Shown here in pieces: positions 49,201-61,200 of a DNA stretch of 64,000 bases. The notes under the pieces are model-generated. The model had not been told where the DNA came from and searched no databases. It was given only the letters and a program-made list of their open reading frames with translations. The stretch covers positions 6,661,414 through 6,725,413 of the forward strand of contig KL647288.1 in NCBI GenBank assembly GCA_000727475.1, in the 5' to 3' direction. Every line of letters begins with the position of its first letter. Position 1 is the stretch's first letter. A program made the translations under genes and the position numbers. This DNA comes from Sarcocystis neurona. Its lineage: Eukaryota > Apicomplexa > Conoidasida > Eucoccidiorida > Sarcocystidae.

Positions 49201-52200
49201 GCACCAGTGGAACCAACGGACCTATCAGACTAAACTCTTTTGCGAGAACGCATTTCCCCGATTCGCTAGTGACAGGCGCTGCGTATCCTGCCCGATCGGT
49301 GCCCAGCTCACACTTTCAGAAGGCTACTTCTGTGTGACAGCATCTTCTGTAGTGTTCTGCAATAAAATAGAGCCTTTGACAGTGCGAGAAAAATTTTCGA
49401 TGAGACCCTCTCACTTACAGCAAGGCAATCTCCAGTGTAACTATCTGCCCCCCGGGAAGCGCAGTACTTCCCTGCGGGACAGGGTTGGCAGTCTTCTCTG
49501 TCGGTCAGCCCTGTAACTGATGAGTAGAATCCCAGTGGACAAGGCGTATTTGCAGGATTGGAGGTGCCTGCAGGGCAGTAAAAACCTTTGGGGCAAATCT
49601 GAGGCGTTGTCGATGCCGGAGCAGGACAGTAACTGCCAGCCGGGCACTCTTTGCACGTTGTCTTTCCTTCTAGATCTTGAAAGGTGCCCGGGGGGCAGGG
49701 TAGTTGTAGGCCCGAGAGACTCTCCTCTGCGATAATAAGCGCAGCGGGTTCGGCGTCGAATAGCTGGGGTTTACTTGTAAGACCTCAATTATTTTAGCGC
49801 ATCCATCCCTCCTCTCTACAAGAGCGAAGCTAACCAAAACGACGTTACACGTGGCCACTGAACAGGGGAGCTCTACCGACCACACCACGAATCAATGCAC
49901 GTACTCTAGCACCAGGGACGCTCACCTGACACGGAAGTAGGGCGCACAACGACCTTCTGCACATCAACCTTGTCTGGTTTCAGGAGACGCAAACCGAGCT
50001 GAGATACCTTTCTGGCTCGTTCAAGAGGAAGAGCGAAAATGCCCTTGCTTTTCTGTTTGAGAGACCCTATGTTTTCCCATCCTCCGCTTTCATAATCGCG
50101 GCTCCACACTGCCGACTGCAAGCGGGCGGGTTGCTACAAACAGTTTGTCAAAAAAGAAGACGCAGCTCCCTGCACGCTGTAGAAACGTCAGGGAAAAATA
50201 AGCTACTTCATCTTCTTCATTTCCTAAAACTAATAAACGGTAATTGGGGACCCACTGCTCTCATCAGGAGCAAAGTATGTCTATATGAGTATTTTATTTC
50301 TTAGCACCGTGCAGCGGACGCCAAAGATACGTGAAGTGCTACAAGCCAGTAGCGAGCCGCAAGTATGTTTACAAGGCAGTACCGGCTCCGCCGTAGAAAA
50401 CATCATTCCGTAAGGTATTTAGTACAACTAAAAAAATTGCTTACCCTCCGCCCACTGTGCTAGCACAATTCGAGTGAATCGCTCCGCGTTGTTTCTTTGC
50501 GCATGTCACCTCAAGCGTATTTGAAGGCAACGAAATTTTAAAGCACGTCAGATGGATGGCTCACCAGTGTTCCAGAACCAGGTGTTACGTGCACCTCCAC
50601 TGACCCCACACTTTCCTCCGATTCTAGATTAATGACGAGTAGATTCCCCGCTGAATCCATGGCGTCACGACATTCTGCGTTGTCTCCACTGTCAAGTAAT
50701 CTCGAAGTTTCTACAGTATCTCCGACGGACGGTTTGTTCGAGAGGCAGTATTTATTGGTAGTATCTGTTCCGTAAATGTCTCCATATTCGAACGACAGTT
50801 TGTTCTGCGTGCCGAAAACGTGGTTTTCCCTGCCACCTGTGCAACAAGGTGGCAGGCGAATAGCAGTCCGTATGCCACCTTTTTCCACGCAATTATAACG
50901 TGAACACACTAGCTCTAGGGAAAAGTAGTCTTCAAGTGTACACATAGGGAGCCAACTAAGAGAAAGGCCACGCTGTCGCATATCAGGGTTCAGTTGAAGG
51001 TTCGCCACGCATGAGACCGTACGTCCCTCGCTAGCTTATATGCCCACAGGATACTCTGGGAACACACTTTAAAAGTGTTGCTCCTACGCGCCAGGCAGTA
51101 GACGCCACTAGATGTGATGACAGCTGTCTTTGTGGGTCAGACGAAGCCGTGTCCTATGATGTTCTACTGTCGCCTTTAATAGTATCCATAAAGGCGTGGG
51201 ATAAACCTTGCTGGAAAAGCTGTAGATCACGCGCTGCTCACAAGCAACAGGAGCCGTGACGACGAGCTCTCAAGCAACTGCTTCTCACCTGGCGGGCCGG
51301 GGCAGTAATACCCCGCGGGACACGGAGTTTCGTTTTTTGCAGAAGAGCCCGTAGCGCAGTAGAACCCTTCTTCGCAGCTGCCAGACGGGGCCACGAGTCC
51401 CGTGCCGCTGCAGTACTCTCCTGGGGGACATTCCTTGCAGTGCGCAATGTCGTATGCACCTTCGAAATCCAGGTACGTTTTCTCTGGGCATGGAATAGGA
51501 TTTACAGTTGGATCTTTCCAATCATGGTCGACAAATATCCGTCGGATTCTGTGACTTGTTGCATCAGCGAAAAGCACTGCTTGGTCGGGTGCAACCTACG
51601 TAAACGGAACATCATGCGTATGGAATCCGCCGCGCACAGTCCTCGACACACCGCCCCGTGCCAAGTACCTCTGTTGTACACGTCTTTTTCTGTCGAGCAT
51701 CAAATCTCCTTTTAATGAACGAGCACGCTTGGAGCAGACGGTCTTTTCCGCCTTTACCTGACTCTGCAGCGGAACTAAAAAGGACTAGGCAATCTATAGC
51801 GTTCGCCAGATCACCGCTTTTAGGCACTCCTGTGGCACGTCTCAAATGCAAACTACTTTCATATGCTCTGCCTGCCTTTCTGAGGCTTCTGTTCCAGACG
51901 CTTTGTGACTAGTGTAGACCTGTCAGCTGTCATCGCGTGAACATGTGACAAGTCCTGTAGAAAAGTAACATACGAGCGTATCCATATGCAGTCCTCCTGC
52001 GTCAGCTTCAACACGTTCGGATCGAGATAGCGGATTTTTTATTGTAGCAGCATCAAATAAGACGTCGTAAATCTCGTCTCCAATATCGACTTTGAAGAGT
52101 CTTCGAGCAGTCACACGTCACAGCATTACGAAGGATTTAATTCAAACTGAGCTTACGATGAGCGACCCACGCTGTGGGGTGAGTAAGCATGTGGGACGTT

Positions 52201-55200
52201 TTGGCAGGAAACGGCGAAACTTGGGTTTCAGGCACGTAAACGCGGCACCTCGGTTCTTACTTTTCTTCCTCCTTGTCGTAGATAAAGAGTACAGGCCTCT
52301 ACGTAGTGCAGCAAATCAGACAACAGAATTGAACGAAACACGACAATATGATTTCACCGTGACTGCAATTGAAGAAGTCTATAAAGCAGTCAGACAGAAG
52401 AGCATGCACGGCAGTCTTGGTGGGTAGGACACAATCAACACGCCATGTGGTCTGTGGCAAGTGAGCGAGAAGTGCGTCAAGCTCTCTGCCTTATTACTTT
52501 ATAACACAGAAATTCAAAAAACTGCGTCTTACCCCATCCAACACGCTCCCCACGAGCGCTGCGGGTTTGGACAGAAAGCCGTCAAGTTTGTCCGTCGCAC
52601 CCGCTCCGACTACAGTGGAAATCTGAGACTCCGCCTTTAGTTTGATTCTTATCTGAAAAATTCACATATTCACGCCGCATGGGTTGTGATACTGCATTGC
52701 CGCAAACTCGTGTTGCTCCTTCTGTACTGACAAGTTGCAACAGAACATGTAACGATAGACACCTACTCGTCGCACGAATGGACTCTGCTACCTGTATGCT
52801 TTGTAGGGTGGCACAATCTCTGGGTGTGTTCGCCAGCACAAATAACCCCACAAAGCAAGAAATAACCCCACATATATATTGAAATAAGTAAACGTATACA
52901 GAGAGAGAAAGAGAGATAAATGAGAATATTTATATACACATGTACGTATGCAGACCTCTGTACGTGGTTAAATATATATATATATATGAATATGTATGCG
53001 CTGGAAATAACGTTTTCTCAAGACAGTGTAATTCGTCGCACCCAGCTATCATTTTTGATGCCGTTAGTTCGGCAGCTCAACGTCTGTTGGGAGTAACGAG
53101 TTTCTCTCTCTGTTAGGACTACAACTAGAAGGCAGTACGTGCGTTCCGAACATAGGAAGCAACACGCTTCTTTTTACTCCTTTTTGCCCTGGCAGACGTG
53201 CGTCATTGGCCACTCTTATTGAAAGGCACCCAATAAAATTCGACAGTGCAAACTGTCAATTGTGCTCATACAAGCTGTAGGTTCTTGCCACTTTGCCACG
53301 CTTTCAAACAGAATCTAGAACTCTAGGATGGGTTGGTGGGGTGGTAAACTCACGTTTGGCTGACTACGCATCTCCGTCCTGCTGGTGATTTTCTGATATT
53401 CAGATTGCCTTACTTTGCCATTTCCCGTGTCCGCGACGTACACATTACCGTCCACGTCCACCCACACGTCTGTTGGATGGCTAAGTGGCGGCGCCGTCGG
53501 ATCTTTGTCTGCACACACCGCAGCAACCGTCAAACAGCCTTTCCGCGTGGAACACGAGAGGCCGACTGCTACGCTACGTTGGGTGGCACATCAGTCACTT
53601 CTATCGGCGCTACTTCAAACAACACATACATTGTATTCGCAGTCAACAATGGCAACTCAAAGCGCAGATGGACGTATTGACATTTTTGTAAGGAAGAAAG
53701 CGCATCGAAGATAGGAGTCTTCTACGGTACATTTTTTGAAGAGGTAGCGACATGGCGCGCAAGTGTGAGTGAGTGTGATTTTAACGAATCATAACATGGA
53801 CACAACAATTTTCTGAATGCATGCACTTCGGTGGTGTCCACGTCGGTGGCGAGGGACGCTATACATCGTATCGGATCTCAGCCGAAGGCAGATTGAGTGG
53901 CAGCATATAGGCTGGAGCAGTCGATACAAATCACTGCAACATACAATTTCACGCGTACCACACAACACAAACTCGTTCAAATAATTGGCAAAAGGCAAGG
54001 ATTGCAGTCGACGCCGACTACAGCCCTCCGCAGTAGTCGAGCATAAGTGTCACTGGCTACCTATAACACTCCAGCTGCAAGTTTTGCCTGTCGTGACAAG
54101 GTAAGAGGTCACCGCTTGTCCCGCCTCGCACAACTCTCTTCTCCATTGGGGCCTGTGTTTTAGCACCTCAAAGAGGTGGTTCAGTTTTATAACTAGGGCG
54201 CCATACTGTTTGAGCGCAGATGCGTACCTGGTGTCGTGGCGTCTATGTATACTCGCGTCGTCAGCGTTGGGTCAAGCGTTACTTCGAGCAGACGGTTTTC
54301 TTTGGGGTCTGCTACGTACAGCTTTCCGCCGTCTTCTGTCATTGCGAGACCGACCGCGTTGTTCAGGCTAATGGTCAAAGGCAGTGCTTCTGTCACGCCC
54401 GTTGCTACGTGGTGTCTGATCAACCGTGGTCTCCCTAAAGAGCACATTTGAGATGAATAACACGTCAGCCGCGCAGAACACATCAAGGGCAATGCAGCCC
54501 AGGTCGCCGTATGTTGTGGACGCAGCCTGCGAGTGTTCGTTTAACGTTTTCGTCTACATACGTAAAGACAAAGACCTGCCTAGACACACAAACGTACTTG
54601 TGCACGAATACGGGCGCCCTTATTTGGCGCGACCTGCGCACGGCAACAGAATTTTGGTACCTGAGTACGTTGTCATGGTGTTATTTGTCCGCTTGTTCCG
54701 AGTCTAATTAAATACGAGAAAGATTTGAACTTTCGCAACTTTTGGAACTCACGCAAAATTAACCTGCCTCCTTTCCCTCCTTGGAGCTTGTAAAGGGGCG
54801 CGCGGATCTGTGGAACCTTCTCTTTCTGGAATACGATGGCTCTTGTCACATGCGTGAGCTACCACGAAGGCTCACATCCGTTCCCTATTATGGGGCAAGG
54901 CTCTCGTCAGGTTCGGTTATGTATAATCGTAACCTGTCTGAGTACGTTGTCTACCCTAAAATTTGAAAAAGTACGTGAGCTTCACGGGTGGAACATCCAC
55001 ACGGTATCCATCACCGGTGCTTCTCAGGTTACCCTCGTAAGATACGTAGAGGACGCTTTCGTCCGGTGATAGAGCAAGTCTATTGGGCGTCGAGCTTCGG
55101 AGCCATCCCACATTTTCATCGCTGACTCCTTGGCCGATAATGGTTCTGATGGATCCTGAAGAAGCAAAGACTGCAACGATGAGAGGTAGTGTAATATATT

Positions 55201-58200
55201 TTGAGATACTCTCCCTCACAAGGGAGTGAGTCCTCTGAGGTGTCAGCCGTAGTTTTGAAAGCGTCACACGCATTACACACCGTAGTAGCTCGCGACACAC
55301 GCAGTGCATCGACAAGAAGAAAACCTAATTTCCACCCTTTTCAGCTGAGCTTGCGTGCGTGCTCATTCTCTCATGCTGCTTTTCCATTACGTCGAAAAAG
55401 AGGACGCCTTCAACCTGAACACCCGTAGGTGGTCGCACGTCTAGCAATGCTACCGCGAATAAGTGCAGTGCAGATTTCCTGGAAGTTTACGTCAGGAATC
55501 CTTTTTAAGAAAACTACAAACGCGTTGGGGCTGCGGTCCACAGTACCACAACTGTTTGGACGACAGTAGAGGGTCGAGGTGTGGGAATGAAAAAAGCTAC
55601 GCTACGTACGGAATAAGCTGTATTACTCTGTGGAGTCAGCTTCTTCCTCCTGTTTTGTTGGGAGTATACGCCTTCTCACATTCCTTTGTGCAGAGGTGGG
55701 GCAGCAGGTTTACTTGCAAAAGCGTACCACTGGAACTAGCAACGTGAAGTACACGCTTATTCCCGCTGTCTGCGACAAAATAGTCTCCGGTTTTGGCGCC
55801 TCGAATAATATGACGGGGATCTCTTAGCGCGGCGGTGCCAAAATAGGCTCCGTCGGGCGCCTTCCCTGGTGTAGCAGTTCCTCCCACCATGCGGCTGAGC
55901 GCTGCTTGTACGGGCCGCCGAAGCAGGAGGTAAAAACGGAAAAGCAGATCAAGCCATTTGATGTGTCAGAGTGTGATCGAGGCACAAAAGAGCGGGGCAA
56001 GGCACGATATGAGCGTGCGAGTCGGTACTTGTCTAACGACCTTGGTTGTTTGTCTGAAGCAAATCCCTACTTCAGGGCGGATCTGGCCCACAAGCCAACA
56101 GGTTATTATCTTGCAAGAATACCTTTGTTGGGCAACGTTTGACATGAGTGTGACGCTACGTTCCAAAGACAATCCGCACGACCAGCCTTAAAAAAAAGGG
56201 CTCTGAGGAGCAAAGTCTGGCTGTCCGTCTCAGTATAAAAGTGGAACGTTGCGATTATCTACGCAGCTCTCATCGACCTTTCACGCAGGAACGTGTGCTC
56301 ACGCGGGGGGCAATAGTGTCCAGCAGGGCATGGATGTCCCCGCATTCTTTCTGGACAAACGTCCTCGGTGATTGTAGCTGTCGGCATCGCAGTGGAGCAA
56401 CGTTCCAAGCAGATAAATCCGGGAGCACAGGGACCAGTAGGCTCCGGCGACAGCCCAGAATCGCAGTAGTAGTTCCTTGGACACGGGGTCGGTGCGGTAG
56501 AGCCGACTGGGCAGTACTCTCCTGGTCCACATGTAGTCGATGGTTCTCGCGTGTTGGTGCCAGCTGGACAATAGTACCCTATAGGGGGACAAATCATTCA
56601 GAAAAAAGTCTAGACAGCGCACAGCGAAATGAATTATCACGCGGCATTGTGGCACGAATCGGCAAGCGAAAGTTGTCTCTCACAAAGACTGCTATCCCCG
56701 TTCGCACTCAACGAGTCCTCCTACGAATCACGTCGAACGTTTCCGGTTCGGTGTTGAGTCGCATCACGATGGTTACGCAAGTGCTTGCTGACTGCGTGGT
56801 CCTTTGAAAAGCACTGTAGCACGGGTAGGCGTCGTCAGCTACATGGCACGCGGCCAGCAGCAGAAGAATATTTCACCGGCAGGTGTTTGGTCCTTTCTCT
56901 GCGACTTCTTTACGTCCAAGATCCCAGTTGTTTAAAGTCAGTTCACGGTAGAGGCATTCTACACTGGCGCAGAAAAACGTTTGGTATGGATCTACCTGGC
57001 AGTTGTGCTCGCTGTGCGTAACTGCACCTACGAGCTTACCGGGCAAACACCTGCCACCGATGGCGGTTCCTGCCGGCTCATGACAGTAAGCGCCAGCAGG
57101 GCACTCTTGACACGTGTCTGTGTCGGTTGCGCCCTCCGTTGATGAATACGTTCCAACGGGACAAGGGAAAAAAGTGCCCGCTTTGGTATTTTGTGGGCAG
57201 TAGAAACCGGCGGGACACGGGTTACCGGACACAGACGCAAAGTCGCAATATTGACCTGTTGTGACGCACAGACAGTAACAATCGAACAGCGAACAGACGA
57301 TACGCACTGCAAAGCAAAATTGGTCACCCACGTTGAGCTGCCGCCTCGCGAACCACCTCAAATCCCGTACGTAAGCAAAAACGGTTCCGGCTAAAACGCC
57401 AAAACCGGTTCCGGCTAAAACGCAAGCTGCTGCTTCCCTCGTGGCCCGGCTGTCGGCCTTCCAAAATTATGAGCATGAGGCACGAAGATCCACAACTATT
57501 ACGACAGAAATATGCTTCACTGAAGCCACACGGCCTCGCCACTGACGGAAGACACACGAAGGCCACGGGTTTGGTTTTGTTCATAACAATAGGTGTGGTG
57601 TTCTACACTCCGCTACGTGGCCACAAGTACCCAGTTGAGACGAGCTGATACCGTCAGTCGCTTGCCGCAACTGCTCCAATAAAAGGAATGTTTGACTGCA
57701 CATTTTGATGCAGTGGCACTTTTAGATGAAAAACGTTGCAGCAGACACAAATGCGTGCTTAATCAGGGACTTTTGCCTGCACACGCAGTAGCATTGTTGC
57801 ATGCAGAACCTTGCAGGAGACGCAAACGTATCCCTAACCCCAAGTGTATTCTGTGATTCCGGCTCCCTGGCACAATCGTCGCTAGTCCTCTATCCTGTAG
57901 AGCCTAGGCAAGTTGTTACCATTAGGGCACTCCTCGCACGTGGATTGTCCCGCTTGAGGCTGATACTGCCCCGGCGGACAGGGAATAGACTCCACGGTGC
58001 CCCCTGGGCAGTAATGCCCTGCCGGACACTCCGAACCTGCTGGTGCGGGATCCCGGACGCCTGCGACGCAGAAGTATCCTGCAGCGACAGAAGAGAAAAG
58101 GGCGCCATAAGGCAAAGACGGAAAAGAACACGCTCATAACCAAGCACCACGGCTTATGCCCCCACAGAATGCCGTCACTGATGCTGGAAAGGCGCGCTGC

Positions 58201-61200
58201 TTTGTGCGTAGCAGGAGTCTCCTCGTGCTTGTCAGCACTGCATTCAACTCTACTAAAGAGGGTTTGAACGGCGCGTGAAGCTAGAGCGGGTCTGCCTGCA
58301 ATTGGGAGCAGCATTCTTTCAGGCAGGTTGTATAAACAATCCGGTAAACGTATTGTTATGTGTGTCTCAGCAGTTTTCACGCCTCGAGCAAATTCCGTTG
58401 CGCCGCGGCTGGGCTTACCGGCTTGACAGGGACCTGACGTACTAACAGCTCCTTCCGCCGCGCAATAGAAGCCGCTGGGACAGGGCAGGCAATCCGCTTC
58501 CTTGACGCCTCCGCTGCGTGAATTTCACGATACACTACGCACGGCGCCTGATATAGAACGGTGTCTCCCTACTGGCAGGAACCCTCACGAGAGGGACTGC
58601 GGCTAACGAACCTCAAGAGCAGTGAACTTGGTGCCTGCTACGTCTAACTTGACTTCGGGTAAAAGGCTACTGAGCAAAACGGAAAGGTCGTCTTGTTCTC
58701 TAACTGAGTCAGTGAGAAGCTTTTATGGCCAGAGGAGCGAGGAGATGACGACTGGAGATGCCACGCTGCGGGCAGTGCTGTATGAGCAGCATACGTATAG
58801 CCATACGTTTTCATGCTTTTTGTCCTACAACCAGTATTATTCTGCTGAAGGCTGGTAAGTACCTCGTGGGCAAGTAAGTTCCTGCGGCACAAGGGGTGGC
58901 CGCTATCGCTCCAGCAGTGCACCAGTGACCTGCCGGGCACTGGGAGTCGTCTGGAGCCCACACTGAGGCGCCTTTAGAGCAAAATTACAACGCACAGAAA
59001 AGGAAAGTATACTTCGCCTTACATTGCCTCGGAGGATGTGTATCTGGAATACGTGTAACAGACTATGGGGATGATGTTACTTGACAAGTGGCGCAAATCT
59101 GTAGGGGGAAAGATCGTCCTAGGTGAGGCACGCTGAGGCAAAGGCAACCTATGCTGACCAAATGTACTGCAGTAAAAACGATCGCTACCAGAAATCCTGA
59201 ATACGCACATTACGTAGTCTCGTGCAACACTTAAGCGTGTTCGTAAAAATTTGATAAGATGTGCTGGCGCCTGTCCTCGTGTACGAAGCGCTCACATCCC
59301 CAGGGCGCAACCGCTTGTTGACAAAACATTTTCAGGAGCCAACAAATTAGCAGCTACCACATATATGTGTAAGGTTTGGCACGACCGCAACAGCGTACCT
59401 TCCGCACACAAATAACCCGGCAGGCAGTCGTCCCCAGGAGTGCTCATCCTCTCATTCGGGCAGTATTTTCCTGCGCTGCATTTTTGAGGCTCCACCGACC
59501 CCTCCGGGCAGAACTGACCCGGTGCACATATTCCGCCGCGTGAGCAAATTTTTCTGTAAAAACGATTATTTGCGTGCAGTCCCGTATGTCGGTCGCCGCC
59601 GCATCTGTTGACAGCATATAGGACGGACGTTTGCTGAAGTGTGGAATCCTCATCAATTTTCGGACTTGCAATCGTCCATTGAGCACCTGTAGAGTTGCAG
59701 ATGTTTCCAGCGATGTGCGCTGGGTAACTGCCACCGTTCTAGCATGTGTCTACAGAAATCACGCATGCGTGAAAAGAACTATCGCGCATCAGGGTATTGG
59801 TGCAGGCCTGTACGCATATATGTTGCGGTAAAGAAGGACTCTAATCTCAGCTATAACTTGACCGTTTTGACAGCCGCCAAGTTGTCCGTGAACCGCAGAG
59901 AGCAGGCAGCTTGACACGAACACACCTGTTCGGTGCCCTGTGGGTCATCTACACTACAGGCTTTACGCTTGCTGCGCTGTTGCTATGTTTTAAACAAGGA
60001 TTTATACCGCGGTGAGTAAGTTCCACCTGGGAGTTCGACCACTCCTTTACAAGCAGCATCTGCCAGACAGGCAGTTCCTGCATCTCCCAGTGAAGAATAA
60101 GAAGTTTGTGGTATGGCTGAACATTTTTGCTCCTGGCCGCCTACGACCGGGTTCGTCAGGTAGCAACCTGTACACATTTGTGCAAGAAAGGCCGCAGCGT
60201 ATGAATAGCATTGAGCACGCATGTGCGTCTTGGAACAAAGAGTGTTTGCGTGCTTGCATTACTGTCTGCGACGTAGAACTTTTCCGGAGCTTCAGTGAAA
60301 TTTCATTCTCCGTTCTACTGGCACACAAATGGAAGATATACGAAGAAGGCCTGTGCCTTGCTCCTGTCCACGGCCGTCTAATGCAGCTGTATTTCGTTTC
60401 TCGTGGTGCATTCCCTCGACAAACTTGTGCTGCTCTACAAACTCCAGCCTTGTACCACACGATAGGTATCCACTCCTGCAATTTTCTACCGATCAATACA
60501 ATTTCTGACTCAAGCGAGGAAGCACGCTTGACCTGCTAGGCAGTCAAAGACAGACGAATTCTCTAAAAGAAGTGTTTCTGCGAATCCTTGCCTCCAACCA
60601 CTGGCACGAAGCCACAAACATTTTTGACGGGATAGATTCGTGTTTTAGGTTGGCATTTCAAGGCGGTAAGACGCACTGTTCTACACGACTCTAGCAGCTC
60701 CTGCTACGTTTTCTTCCTCTGTGCCACTAAGGGTGTGCTTACAATGGCACCAGGAATCATCGTTGACAACTGACCTTCTGAAAAGGGCGATGAAACCCTA
60801 TTGCCGCCACCGCAGAAATGTCCAGCCTGCAAGGGTCCACAAATACGAGGGATACAACGTCGCATGGGTCACGGCATCTTTTAGAAGGGCTTAGAACGTC
60901 CTCGTTAAAAAAGCCTGTCTGACTCACTAGGCTGCGCAAGACGGTAAATTTAGGTCATGTGCGATCACCTCAAAAGCCTACCCATGAGAGCACTTCCTAC
61001 CTGGGTGGAGCGAGTATCGCTGCGGTACTGCCTACGTCCCCACGAAAAGGCAGTGACATAAGACGGCAGAGGTACCCTCTGCGTGATGGCAGACGGTCAC
61101 GCGTCGTCTGTCCTCTACGCCTCAGCCACACAAGCTCCGAGGAAAGAGGTCGACAGCGGGACCGCACTGACGCTTCACTAGTACCTTCATGACGGAAAAT

